Source: an uncultured Tateyamaria sp. (lineage in GTDB: Bacteria > Pseudomonadota > Alphaproteobacteria > Rhodobacterales > Rhodobacteraceae). Taken from it: a stretch of DNA of 64,000 bases. Within the stretch, counting starts at the first letter, position 1. Each line of letters starts with the position of its first letter. Below, piece by piece: positions 40,951 through 49,805 of the stretch. The stretch spans positions 62,001 to 126,000 of the forward strand of contig NZ_CANNES010000008.1 in assembly GCF_947503705.1 (NCBI RefSeq). The letters are read 5' to 3'. Made by a program: the position numbers and the translations under genes. The notes beneath the pieces were generated by a model. That model was not told where the DNA came from, did no database searches, and worked only from the letters and a program-made list of their open reading frames with translations.

Positions 40951-41622
40951 TTAATCGCTGGATTTCCTGACAGGCCACCATTCCAACACCAGAAGGTAGG
41001 GCAGGTAAAAGGCAAAGACCTGGATCTGGTCAAAGAGCCCGGAGAAATCCGCGCGGCTGCCTAAACGGCACGTGGCCTCGCCCATGGAACAGGTGATCCC
41101 GAACCATAGGCCGTAATGCAGCCGGTAAATCCATGATCCCAGCGCCAGCACGATCAAACGCAGGCCCCAGCGCCGGTGTCGGTGATAATCGCGGGCCAGG
41201 GCGTTGCGGATCGTCTGGACCGCCGCCAGTGCCATGAGCAGACCGTAAAAGGCAAAGCCCACACTCATCACCGGCCCGCCAATGGTGCCGCGCAGTGCGA
41301 TGTAGATCAGGCCGCCGAGCGCCGTGAGCAAGGCCAGCGGGGCGAGGATGCGCCCCGATATCCGATGAAGTCGCGGCCAGCGGCGCCGCAGCGGCCCGGC
41401 CCATTGCACGACGGCCAGGATCGTGACGACACCGCCCGCCAGCATATGGCCAAAGATGGCGAGGTCGGAGGTGGCGGTGCCTACAAGCCTGCCTTGCGTG
41501 GCAGCGTCGCCGCCCAGACTGTAGAGCCCGCGCCATATTGCGTGCCAGGAAAACTCCTGCACCGCCAGCAACAAGAGACCCAGCCCCAACAGCGCCCAGA
41601 TCGTGCGGCTGCGGGCCTGCAC
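40951..41622 (-). CDS. DUF2306 family membrane protein
   Basis: 223 residues with about six membrane helices and the His-rich pattern of DUF2306 (HMLAGGVVTILAVVQWAGPLRRR, HRISGRI, RDYHRHRRWGLR). GTG start one base after the livM stop. Conserved His across helices hints at haem or metal binding, not proven. Being last in the liv operon suggests only co-expression. Confidence 0.78.
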   Translation of the reverse strand: MQARSRTIWALLGLGLLLLAVQEFSWHAIWRGLYSLGGDAATQGRLVGTATSDLAIFGHMLAGGVVTILAVVQWAGPLRRRWPRLHRISGRILAPLALLTALGGLIYIALRGTIGGPVMSVGFAFYGLLMALAAVQTIRNALARDYHRHRRWGLRLIVLALGSWIYRLHYGLWFGITCSMGEATCRLGSRADFSGLFDQIQVFAFYLPYLLVLEWWPVRKSSD

Positions 41623-41623
41623 C

Positions 41624-42928
41624 CTATTTCTCGGGGATCAGCCCCCGTGGGCTGAACCGCAGTACCAGGAGCAGGACAAGGCCCATCGTCAAAAGCCGCA
41701 TATGGGCCGCCGATTCCAGCAGATGTTCGCGCAGCCAATAGCCTTCGGCCATGCCGCCGGTGATGACCTGCATCAGCCCCAGCCCAATCGGTTCGACCAT
41801 GACCCAGAGCCACCAGATCAGGAACCCGCCCAGGACCGCACCCAGGTTGTTGCCCGACCCGCCCACGATCACCATGACCCAGACCAGGAAGGTAAAGCGC
41901 AGCGGTTGGTAGGTGCCCGGCGTCAGTTGCCCGTCGAGCGTCGTCATCATTGCGCCCGCGATCCCGCAGATGGCGGAACCCAGCACAAAGACCTGCAAGT
42001 GCCGCGCGGTGACGTCCTTGCCCATCGCCTCTGCCGCGACTTCGTTGTCGCGAATGGCGCGCATCATACGGCCCCAGGGCGAGTGCAGCGCCCGTTGAAC
42101 GAGGATGAATAGGCCCACAAGGACGATCGTAAAGAGGCCTGCATAGATCAGCTTGACCCAGATGGTCGAGGCCCAGACCGGGTCCATGCCCCAGCCCGAC
42201 ACACGTTCGACGAAGCCCGGATCGTTTTGCAGGTCGATCTCGTAGGGGGCAGGGCGGGGCAGGCCGACCACGTTCTTGACGCCCCGGGCCAGCCAATCCT
42301 CGTTCTTCATCACGGCGATGATAATCTCGGCAATCCCAAGCGTGGCAATCGCGAGGTAGTCGGAGCGCAGGCCGAGGGCTGTTTTGCCGATGATCCAGGC
42401 GGCCCCTGCGGCCAACACGCCGCCCACAGGCCATGCAATTAGAACCGGCAGCCCGAGGCCGCCGAGATAGCCGGCATTGGCGGGGTTCACCGCCTCGACC
42501 GCCTGCACGCCGCCGTCAAAGACCGCGCGGTATATGAAGAAGCCCGCAATCAGGATCACGATCATGCCGATGGCGCGGGTCCGGCCCTTGGGCAGCGCCC
42601 CATAGGCCAGGATTGCGCCCACGATGGTGGCCGCCCCCAGCACCAGCGCCAGCACGACGCGCAGGCCGCCAGCGGCCCATGCCTCGCCTTCGGGCGGCAT
42701 GGAGATCAGGACCGTGGCCAACCCACCCAGGGCCACGAACCCCATGATCCCGACATTGAAGAGCCCCGCAAACCCCCATTGCAGGTTCACCCCCAACGCC
42801 ATGACGGCCGAGATCAGCCCGAAATTGAGGATAAACAGCGCCGAGTTCCAGCTTGAGAACACGCCTGTGCCGATGATCAGCAGGGCGATGAAGGCAAAGT
42901 ACAGCGTATTGCGCGCGGTGTCGGTCAT
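41624..42928 (-). CDS. livM: branched-chain amino acid ABC transporter permease LivM
   Basis: 434 residues, about ten to eleven membrane helices, longer than E. coli LivM's core because of an inserted segment (about residues 85-150). The EAA-like cytoplasmic loop reads IRDNEVAAEAMGKDVTARHLQVF. Overlaps livH by 4 bases. Confidence 0.9.
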   Translation of the reverse strand: MTDTARNTLYFAFIALLIIGTGVFSSWNSALFILNFGLISAVMALGVNLQWGFAGLFNVGIMGFVALGGLATVLISMPPEGEAWAAGGLRVVLALVLGAATIVGAILAYGALPKGRTRAIGMIVILIAGFFIYRAVFDGGVQAVEAVNPANAGYLGGLGLPVLIAWPVGGVLAAGAAWIIGKTALGLRSDYLAIATLGIAEIIIAVMKNEDWLARGVKNVVGLPRPAPYEIDLQNDPGFVERVSGWGMDPVWASTIWVKLIYAGLFTIVLVGLFILVQRALHSPWGRMMRAIRDNEVAAEAMGKDVTARHLQVFVLGSAICGIAGAMMTTLDGQLTPGTYQPLRFTFLVWVMVIVGGSGNNLGAVLGGFLIWWLWVMVEPIGLGLMQVITGGMAEGYWLREHLLESAAHMRLLTMGLVLLLVLRFSPRGLIPEK

Positions 42929-43935
42929 ACGGATTTCCCCGCGAAGAGGCCCGTGGGCTTGAACAGGAGGACAATCAGCAGGATCACAAAGCTGACCGCG
43001 AATTTGTAGTCGGTTGAGAGAAGCTGCACCAGGCTGGAGGGTTCTAGGGCCTCGGGCAGCAGGTAGCCCGCGACTTTCTTCCAGGCATAGGTGATTGTGA
43101 CCTCGGAAAAGGCAATGACAAAGCCGCCCGCGATGGCCCCCAGCGGATTGCCCAGCCCCCCCACGATGGCGGCGGCAAAGATGGGCAGGAGCAGTTGGAA
43201 ATAGACAAAGGGTTTGAAGGATTTGTCGAGGCCATAGAGCACGCCCGCAACCGTGGCCAGCGCCGCCACGATGAGCCAGGTGACCATGACGACCCGTTCG
43301 GGGTTGATGCCCGAGAGCAGGGCGAGGTCTTCGTTATCCGAATAGGCCCGCATCGACTTGCCCGTCCGTGTGCGGTTGAGGAAGTAGAATAGCAGCGCGA
43401 CGACGATGACGGCGGTGATGACGGTCAGGCCTTGGGTGGTCTTGATCGCCAGCCCCTCGCGCAGGCCCGTCAGCGCCTTGAACTCGCGCACCGAGATGAT
43501 GAACCGTTCGCCGTCGGAAAACCGCTGGTCATTTGGCCCGATGATAAAGCGCACCAGCCCGTTCATGATGAACATGACGCCAAGCGAGACGATGACAAAG
43601 ATCACCGGTTTGGCCTTTTGCTGGCGGTAGAATTTGTAGACGGTTTTGTCGGTGAACAGGATCAAGGCCGCACAGACCGCAATGCCGAAGGGCAGGGCGA
43701 GCAGCGCGGTGGGCAGGGGGCCAGCACTGATCCCGACGCTTTGGAAGCCCCAGGTGATCAGGATGGTGGCCATGGTGCCAAAGGCCATCGTGTCGCCATG
43801 GGCGAAGTTGGAAAACCGCAGGATGCCGTAGATGAGCGTGACCCCAAGCGCGCCAAGCGCCAGTTGGGAGCCGTAGGCGATGGCGGGCACGAGGACGAAG
43901 TTGGAGAGGGCCACGAGGGCGTTGAGGAAGTCCAT
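42925..43935 (-). CDS. livH: branched-chain amino acid ABC transporter permease LivH
   Basis: 336 residues, membrane permease partner of LivM. GILRFSNFAHGDTMAFGT at the N-terminus and AYSDNEDLALLSGINPERVV as the coupling loop are typical. Start ATG at 43935 overlaps the previous stop (TAATG). Confidence 0.92.
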   Translation of the reverse strand: MDFLNALVALSNFVLVPAIAYGSQLALGALGVTLIYGILRFSNFAHGDTMAFGTMATILITWGFQSVGISAGPLPTALLALPFGIAVCAALILFTDKTVYKFYRQQKAKPVIFVIVSLGVMFIMNGLVRFIIGPNDQRFSDGERFIISVREFKALTGLREGLAIKTTQGLTVITAVIVVALLFYFLNRTRTGKSMRAYSDNEDLALLSGINPERVVMVTWLIVAALATVAGVLYGLDKSFKPFVYFQLLLPIFAAAIVGGLGNPLGAIAGGFVIAFSEVTITYAWKKVAGYLLPEALEPSSLVQLLSTDYKFAVSFVILLIVLLFKPTGLFAGKSV

Positions 43936-44291
43936 TAATCCATCACCCCGCACGCACCCATGTAGTTCACCATCATCGCGCCGCCCGACATGTGGACCGA
44001 CTGGCGTGCAATCCCATCCCCATCGACAGAGATCAACACGGCTCCAACCTCGCTGCCGAGCCGCATCAGCAGACCGTCGCCAAAATCAAAGGCTTCCCCT
44101 GACAGAGTTTCCGCATCGGTTTCTGCCGTGACCGGGTAGGGGGCGGTGTCATAATCCACCCAGATGTCCATGCCATAGGCACTCATGTCGCAGCCTTCGC
44201 TTTCGAAACATTCAATGTCAAAGATGCAGTTCAATCCAAGCGCCCAGAGGCTGTTCGGCATGAGGAGAAAGAGGACCATAAGGATTCTCAT
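43935..44291 (-). CDS. exported small protein inside the liv operon
   Basis: 118 residues with a signal peptide (MRILMVLFLLMPNSLWALG) and a mature part with four Cys (NCIFDIECFESEGC, GACGVMD). No family recognised. It is coupled to livH (TAATG) and starts 3 bases after the livF stop. The position makes a periplasmic accessory role plausible; that is inference. Confidence 0.65.
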   Translation of the reverse strand: MRILMVLFLLMPNSLWALGLNCIFDIECFESEGCDMSAYGMDIWVDYDTAPYPVTAETDAETLSGEAFDFGDGLLMRLGSEVGAVLISVDGDGIARQSVHMSGGAMMVNYMGACGVMD

Positions 44292-44294
44292 CAC

Positions 44295-45116
44295 TTAACC
44301 CCCCAAAAAGCTCTTGCGCACGTCCGGGTCCGCCAACAATTCCTTGCCCGTCCCCGTATACGCATTGCGTCCCTGCACGAGGACATAGCCTTTGTCCGCG
44401 ATCTCAAGGGCCTGGCGGGCGTTCTGCTCCACCATCAGGATGGGAATGCCGGTGCGGGCCACCTCGATGATCCGGTCAAAGAGCTCGTCCATAACGATGG
44501 GGCTGACCCCTGCCGTCGGCTCGTCCAGCATCAACACCTTCGGCTGGGTCATCAGCGCGCGACCGACGGCAACCTGCTGACGCTGCCCACCCGACAGCTC
44601 GCCCGCAGCCTGCAAGCGCTTCTCCTTGAGGATCGGAAACAGGTCATAGACCTGGGCCATCGTATCGCGAAAGTCGTCGCGGCGGATGAAGGCGCCCATC
44701 TCAAGGTTCTCTTCGACGGTCATCGAGGTAAAGATATTCGAGGTCTGGGGGACAAAGCCCATGCCCTTGGCGACCCGGTCCTGCGGCGAGAGGTTGGTGA
44801 TGTCCTCACCATCAAGCCGCACCGACCCCTGACGCACATTCAGCATCCCGAACACGGCCTTCATCGCGGTGGATTTGCCGGCCCCGTTGGGGCCCACGAT
44901 CACGGCAATCTCGCCGGGGTTCACGGCCACGGTGCAGTCATGCAGGATGTCAGGGCCCGCCCCATAACCGCCGGTCATGGTATCGCCGATCAAAAACGCT
45001 TCGGCCGTGTTCATGGCCGCACCAGTGCCGGGTGTCGGCTGCAATGTGCCCGCGCCTTTTGGATTGGTGATCGAGGCATCCTTGTTCCCCCGGCTCTCTT
45101 GATAGGGATTGCTCAC
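44295..45116 (-). CDS. livF: branched-chain amino acid ABC transporter ATPase LivF
   Basis: 273 residues. Walker A GPNGAGKST, signature LSGGQRQQ, Walker B VLMLDEPTAG. A 40-residue N-terminal extension precedes the ABC domain. GTG start with AAGGGA upstream. Separated from livG by a repeat-rich gap of 217 bases. Confidence 0.92.
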   Translation of the reverse strand: MSNPYQESRGNKDASITNPKGAGTLQPTPGTGAAMNTAEAFLIGDTMTGGYGAGPDILHDCTVAVNPGEIAVIVGPNGAGKSTAMKAVFGMLNVRQGSVRLDGEDITNLSPQDRVAKGMGFVPQTSNIFTSMTVEENLEMGAFIRRDDFRDTMAQVYDLFPILKEKRLQAAGELSGGQRQQVAVGRALMTQPKVLMLDEPTAGVSPIVMDELFDRIIEVARTGIPILMVEQNARQALEIADKGYVLVQGRNAYTGTGKELLADPDVRKSFLGG

Positions 45117-45145
45117 ACCATCATCCCTTGCTTCTTTTCTTCAAA

Positions 45146-45260
45146 AATACTCCGGGGGTGTGGGGGCTGGCCCCCACGAAAAGCCGTGTGTGGGGGCTGG
45201 CCCCCACGAAAAGCGGTGTATGAGGGCTTGCCCCCACGAGACACCATGTATGGGGGCAGG
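45146..45260. repeat. 30-bp tandem repeat, 3.3 copies, with leading dispersed repeat
   Basis: An AATACTCCGGGGG word (45146-45158) leads into units of exactly 30 bases at 45161-45190, 45191-45220 and 45221-45250, plus a partial one to 45260. Each unit starts TGGGGGCTGGCCCCCA (a hairpin with a 4-base loop) and continues CGAAAAGC; units 1 and 2 are almost identical, unit 3 has diverged. There are no spacers, so this is not CRISPR. Confidence 0.85.
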
Positions 45261-45278
45261 CAACCGCCACGACCCGTA

Positions 45279-45322
45279 CGCGGGCGCGCAGCGCCCGCGT
45301 CGGTCGGATTGGCGCAGCCAAT
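45279..45322. repeat. two strong hairpins in the livF-livG gap
   Basis: CGCGGGCGC-GCA-GCGCCCGCG (45279-45299) and ATTGGC-GCA-GCCAAT (45308-45322). Together with the 30-bp repeats they make the gap very structured RNA between livG and livF. Confidence 0.7.
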
Positions 45323-45333
45323 TCGAAACAGGA

Positions 45334-46116
45334 TCATGCGCCCACCTTGTCTTTGTTCTTGAGGCCTGTGCCCAGATAAGCCTCGATCACCTGTTCATTG
45401 GCCTTGATCTCGGCCAGGGTGCCCTGGGCGAGTACCTTGCCCTCGGCCATGCAGATGACCGGGTCACAGATCTTGCCGATGAAATCCATGTCGTGTTCGA
45501 TCACCACAAAGGTGTAGTTGCGTTCAACGTTCAGGCGCAGGATCGCGTCGCCGATGGTGTTCAGAAGGGTGCGGTTCACGCCGGCCCCCACCTCGTCCAG
45601 AAAGACGATCTTGGCGTCCACCATCATGGTGCGGCCCAGTTCCAGCAGCTTCTTCTGCCCGCCCGACACTTGGCCCGCCTTGTGGTCTGCCAGATGCTCG
45701 ACGGTCAGGAATTCCAGCACCTCATCCGCCTTGGCGGCCAGTGCGCGTTCTTCGTTCGCGATCCGCTTGCGGCCGAACCAGGTGTTCCACAGCGTCTCAC
45801 CCGATTGCGCGCCGGGCACCATCATCAGGTTCTCGCGGCAGGTCATCGAGGAAAATTCATGCGCGATCTGGAAGGTGCGCAACAGGCCCTTGTGAAAGAG
45901 CGTGTGCGGCGGCAGGCCCGTGATGTCTTCGCCGTCCATGGTCACACGGCCGGAGGTGGGTTGAAGAACGCCTGCGATCACATTGAAAAGTGTGGTTTTT
46001 CCAGCACCGTTAGGGCCAATGAGCCCGGTGATCGAGCCTTCGGCAATCTCCAGTGTGGCACCGTCCACGGCATGAAAGCCGCCGAAATGCTTGTGAATGT
46101 CGTCAACGACGATCAT
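45334..46116 (-). CDS. livG: branched-chain amino acid ABC transporter ATPase LivG
   Basis: 260 residues. Walker A GPNGAGKTT, signature VSGGQKKLLELGRT, Walker B IVFLDEVGAGVN (the usual DEP is DEV here), and a C-terminal LivG-specific extension (YLGTG). Confidence 0.94.
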   Translation of the reverse strand: MIVVDDIHKHFGGFHAVDGATLEIAEGSITGLIGPNGAGKTTLFNVIAGVLQPTSGRVTMDGEDITGLPPHTLFHKGLLRTFQIAHEFSSMTCRENLMMVPGAQSGETLWNTWFGRKRIANEERALAAKADEVLEFLTVEHLADHKAGQVSGGQKKLLELGRTMMVDAKIVFLDEVGAGVNRTLLNTIGDAILRLNVERNYTFVVIEHDMDFIGKICDPVICMAEGKVLAQGTLAEIKANEQVIEAYLGTGLKNKDKVGA

Positions 46117-46172
46117 CTGTCACCCCCGTGTGGTCTTGCGCCGCATTAAAAGCGGTCTTCAAGATGTTGAAA

Positions 46173-46195
46173 CAGCCCGGAAAATGTCCGGGCTG
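46173..46195 (-). terminator. hairpin after livJ (partial terminator)
   Basis: CAGCCCGGA and TCCGGGCTG form a perfect 9-bp stem with a 5-base loop, followed on the minus strand by TTTC. Placed between livJ and livG, it may let livJ be made in excess over the permease genes. Confidence 0.6.
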
Positions 46196-46216
46196 CTCAG
46201 CTTCTTTCAGGTCAGC

Positions 46217-47416
46217 TCAGCGGTACTTGGCTGTTGTGATCTCGCCGCCTTCGATGACGATCTGGCGGTAGTTGCCCGCACTTTCGCCAGGGCCGATCAG
46301 CTCGACCGCCGTGGCACCCACATAGTCGATGTCGCCACCGTCCTTGATGATCTGCAGCGCCTTTGCCAATTCGCCGGGGAAGATTTGTTCGCCAGGTGCG
46401 TTGGCCACATCCATCACGTGATCTTTGTAGGCGTTGCTGTCCTTGGAGCCTGCGGCCTGCATGGCCAGCATGATCAGGGCCGCCGCGTCATAAGACTCCG
46501 GCGTGAACGGCGATGTGGCGTCAAACGCATCACCGACCATTTTGGTGAAGATCGCAGCGCCGTCGCTGTCCGTGCCGGGGTGCTGGCCGGTGGAGCCTTC
46601 GATTTCGTCACCGAAGTTTTCCTGCAGCTTGGCGCCGATCATACCGTCGGGGAAGTGGAATGTGTCAAACGCGCCCGTGTCCAGTGCAGCGCGCACGATG
46701 CCCGAGCCGCCCTGGTCCACGTAACCCGCAACCACGAGACGGTCGCCACCGGCAGAGGCCAGCGCGCCAACTTCGGCCGAGTAGTCGGCTTTGCCGTCTT
46801 CGTGGGCCGCGTTGATCGTCACGGTGCCGCCTGCGGCCTCGAATGCCGCCTGGAACGCGTCGGCCAGACCCTTGCCATAGTCGTTGTTGGTGTAGGTCAC
46901 GGCAACTTCGTTGATGCCTTCTTCCATCAGCACTTCGGTCATCACGACGCCTTGGCGCGCGTCCGAGGGGGCTGTGCGGAAGAAGAGGCCGTTGTCTTCG
47001 TTGTCATTGTGCGACAGGCCGGGCGATGTGGCCGAAGGCGAGATCATCACGACACCGTTGGCCACGGCCACGTTGTTGAGGATCGCGCCGGTCACGCCGG
47101 AGCAGTCCGCGCCCATGATACCGTCCACACCATCGGCGGTGATCAGCCGTTCAGCGGCAGCCGTGGCTGCGCCCGCGTCAACGCAGGTGCTGTCGGCGCG
47201 CACAGACGACACTTTGGCCCCGTCCAGCAGCAGGCCGCTGTCTGTGACTTCTTTCATCGCCAGTTCCGCGCCATCAGCCATCGAGGGTGTCAGCGATTCA
47301 ATCGGGCCGGTAAAGCCAAGGATCACGCCGATTTTGACGTCTGTTGCGTGGCCGTCCGCATAAGCCGAGCCCGCCATCAGTGCAGTTGCGGCCGAAGCCA
47401 TAAGCAGTTTTTTCAT
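46217..47416 (-). CDS. livJ: branched-chain amino acid ABC transporter substrate-binding protein
   Basis: 399 residues. Signal peptide MKKLLMASAATALMAGSAYA, then a type I periplasmic binding protein (DVKIGVILGFTGPIESL, GIMGADCSG, FRTAPSDARQG). First gene of the operon; GGGAGA lies before the ATG. The true ligand (Leu/Ile/Val or another) cannot be told from the sequence. Confidence 0.94.
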   Translation of the reverse strand: MKKLLMASAATALMAGSAYADGHATDVKIGVILGFTGPIESLTPSMADGAELAMKEVTDSGLLLDGAKVSSVRADSTCVDAGAATAAAERLITADGVDGIMGADCSGVTGAILNNVAVANGVVMISPSATSPGLSHNDNEDNGLFFRTAPSDARQGVVMTEVLMEEGINEVAVTYTNNDYGKGLADAFQAAFEAAGGTVTINAAHEDGKADYSAEVGALASAGGDRLVVAGYVDQGGSGIVRAALDTGAFDTFHFPDGMIGAKLQENFGDEIEGSTGQHPGTDSDGAAIFTKMVGDAFDATSPFTPESYDAAALIMLAMQAAGSKDSNAYKDHVMDVANAPGEQIFPGELAKALQIIKDGGDIDYVGATAVELIGPGESAGNYRQIVIEGGEITTAKYR

Positions 47417-47592
47417 GTGTAATCTCCCTGTGGATTTTTATCCTGGCGCGGAGCCTATGCGCGCGGTTTGAAAAAGAAAAGTCGAATAGTCGGGTTTACC
47501 CTTGGGAAAGCAGGCCCCGCCCTCGCGCAAATGTGGGTGGAAGCCTGCGCCCCATTGCCTATCTCATGATCCATAGCTGAACGGAGTTGACC

Positions 47593-48681
47593 ATGCGCTT
47601 GCCCCTCATTTTGACCCTTTGTGCGCTGCCTGCGGGTGCCATGGCTTTGGACACTGCCGCCGGTGCCGTCACCGTCACCAAAGTGGCCGGTGGCCTTGAG
47701 CAGCCCTGGGGCGTGGCCCCGCTGCCCTCGGGAGCCCTTTTGGTGACCGAGCGTGATGGTCGCCTTGTTCTGGTCGAGGACGGGCGCAGCGCGCGTGTTG
47801 TTGGCACACCTCGGGTGTCGGCGCGCGGGCAGGGTGGTTTGCTCGACATCACCCTGGCCCGTAATTTTGCAACGACCCGTACGCTGTTCCTGACTTACTC
47901 CAAACCCCAGCAGGGTGGCTCCGGCACGGCCATGGCCGCCGCCGAATTGAGCGCGGATGGCCGCCGCCTTGAGAACCTGCGCGACCTCTTTGTCTCTGCC
48001 CCCGGCGGCAGTGGCGGTCGCCATTATGGCTCCCGCGTGGTCGAGGCCCTGGACGGCACGCTATACGTGACAATTGGCGATCGGGGAGATCGCCCGTCGG
48101 CGCAGGACCGGGCGCTGCACAACGGGTCCATTGTGCGTGTGAACCGAGACGGCACTGTGCCTGCCGACAACCCGTTTGTGGGACAGGACGGCGTGCTGCC
48201 CGAGATATGGTCTTATGGTCATCGCAACCCGCAGGGCGCGGGTCTGGATGCCGATGGCACGCTGTGGACGGCCGAGCATGGCGCGCGCGGTGGTGACGAG
48301 GTGAACCGAATTGCGAAAGGGGCGAACTATGGTTGGCCGGTGATTTCCTACGGTGTGCACTATTCCGGCGCCCGCATTGGCGAAGGCGTGGCCCAAGACG
48401 GGATGGAGCAGCCCGCGATGTACTGGGACCCATCCATCGCGCCCTCGGGCTTGCTGGTTTATCAGGGTGACATGTTTCCCGAATGGCGCGGTGACATGTT
48501 CGTGGGCTCGCTGAAGTTCGACTATATTGCGCGTGTCGAGATGTCAGGCGACAGCGCCCGCGAGGTCGAGCAGATCCAGGGGGCGGAGACAGGGCGCGTG
48601 CGTGACATCGTCGAGGACAGCGGCGGCAGCATCCTCTTTATCTCGGTCGCGGAGGGCGCGGTGTATAGGATCACCCGCTAG
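47593..48681 (+). CDS. PQQ-dependent sugar dehydrogenase (YliI/Asd type), exported
   Basis: 362 residues. Signal peptide MRLPLILTLCALPAGAMA, then a six-bladed propeller with the family patterns LEQPWGVAPLPSGALLVTERDGRL (from LEQPWG to ERDGRL), LDITLARNF, GGRHYGSRV, IWSYGHRNPQGAG and EHGARGGDEVN. These are the PQQ/calcium-binding segments of soluble aldose dehydrogenases. GGAG precedes ATG 47593. Confidence 0.9.
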   Translation: MRLPLILTLCALPAGAMALDTAAGAVTVTKVAGGLEQPWGVAPLPSGALLVTERDGRLVLVEDGRSARVVGTPRVSARGQGGLLDITLARNFATTRTLFLTYSKPQQGGSGTAMAAAELSADGRRLENLRDLFVSAPGGSGGRHYGSRVVEALDGTLYVTIGDRGDRPSAQDRALHNGSIVRVNRDGTVPADNPFVGQDGVLPEIWSYGHRNPQGAGLDADGTLWTAEHGARGGDEVNRIAKGANYGWPVISYGVHYSGARIGEGVAQDGMEQPAMYWDPSIAPSGLLVYQGDMFPEWRGDMFVGSLKFDYIARVEMSGDSAREVEQIQGAETGRVRDIVEDSGGSILFISVAEGAVYRITR

Positions 48682-48729
48682 CTACGTGCGCCCGGGCTGG
48701 CGGCAACCAGGGTGCGGGAAAAGGGAATA

Positions 48730-48819
48730 TGGCGGAGAGACAGGGATTCGAACCCTGGGTGGGCTTGCACCCACAACGGTTTTCGAGACCGCCCCGTTCG
48801 ACCACTCCGGCACCTCTCC
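48730..48819 (-). tRNA. tRNA-Ser (anticodon CGA), CCA encoded
   Basis: 90-nt class II tRNA on the minus strand: acceptor GGAGAGG, anticodon arm GCGGT-CTCGAAA-ACCGT (CGA), long variable arm GTGGG/CCCAC, T arm CAGGG/CCCTG, discriminator G, CCA. Reads UCG. Confidence 0.95.
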
Positions 48820-48977
48820 GCGGGGGTCTGGTAGGGCCGTTTAGTAGCTGATGCGCGCAAGGGCAAGGCACTTTTCGCCCGTTTTTCTCCACACGGGAAT
48901 TTTGGTGGACCTCGGGGCAAAAACCCATACCTTCGCAGCAGCCCCTTCGGGCGCAGTACCTTATGGAAAGGGTTGTC

Positions 48978-49805
48978 ATGCGCGCTTTGCGTTCCGTCTT
49001 TGCCACTGTTGTGTTTTGCCTTGTGTTGCCGGGTCTTGCCGCCGCCGCTGACCGTGACCGATTGGAAGCCTTCCTCGAAGTCACCGGTTTTGACGTGGCC
49101 CTTGAAAGCATTCGTCTGTCGGCAAGCTCTGCGCCGCAGATGCTGGGAATGGAGGCGGAAGATTTCGGATCGGAATGGGCGCGCCTGACCGACGAGGTGT
49201 TTGACGTGGGCCAGATGCACGACATGGCCCTCGATATCCTCGAAGAGACTTTGAGCGATGATTTGTTGACCCATGCGGTGGAATTCTATGCCTCTGATCT
49301 GGGTCGGCGTCTTGTGGTGGCCGAAAATGCGTCGCATCTGAGCGAAGAGGACGAACTAAAAGCGGAAAGCGGCGAGGCCATTGTCGCGGGACTGGAGCGG
49401 CTGGACAGCCCCCGGCTTGATTACCTCAAGCGGATGAACGCAGCCTCTGACAGTGCGGGCACGGGCCTGCGGGCGATCCAAGAAATTCAGGTGCGGTTCC
49501 TGATGGCCGCTGCCGGGGCCGGGGTGATCGGGCTGGAGATGGACGAGGCGGATTTGCGGGCCTTTCTGGGCCGCAATGAAGAGGCGCTGCGCGCTGATCT
49601 TGAGCAGGGGGCGCTGACCGGGGCCGCCTATACCTATCAGTCTTTCTCTGATGCCGATGTTCTGGCCTATGCCGAAGCGTTGGAGCATGAGGACATGCGC
49701 CAGGTTTATGATCTGATGAATGCTGTGCAATACGAGATCATGGCCAACCGGTTCGAGGCGTTGGCGCGTGCCATGCAGGGCCTGCAACCCAGTCAGGAGC
49801 TGTGA
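48978..49805 (+). CDS. DUF2059 family exported protein (copy 1)
   Basis: 275 residues: signal peptide (MRALRSVFATVVFCLVLPGLAAAA) and DUF2059-like helical repeats (FYASDLGRRLVVAENAS, AVEFYAS). Function unknown. AAAGGG before ATG 48978. Its stop overlaps the start of copy 2. Confidence 0.75.
   Translation: MRALRSVFATVVFCLVLPGLAAAADRDRLEAFLEVTGFDVALESIRLSASSAPQMLGMEAEDFGSEWARLTDEVFDVGQMHDMALDILEETLSDDLLTHAVEFYASDLGRRLVVAENASHLSEEDELKAESGEAIVAGLERLDSPRLDYLKRMNAASDSAGTGLRAIQEIQVRFLMAAAGAGVIGLEMDEADLRAFLGRNEEALRADLEQGALTGAAYTYQSFSDADVLAYAEALEHEDMRQVYDLMNAVQYEIMANRFEALARAMQGLQPSQEL

Noticed and set aside
45161-45250. Regular 30-base repeats that look like a CRISPR array
   Set aside because: The units are directly adjacent with no spacers, and no cas gene is near.
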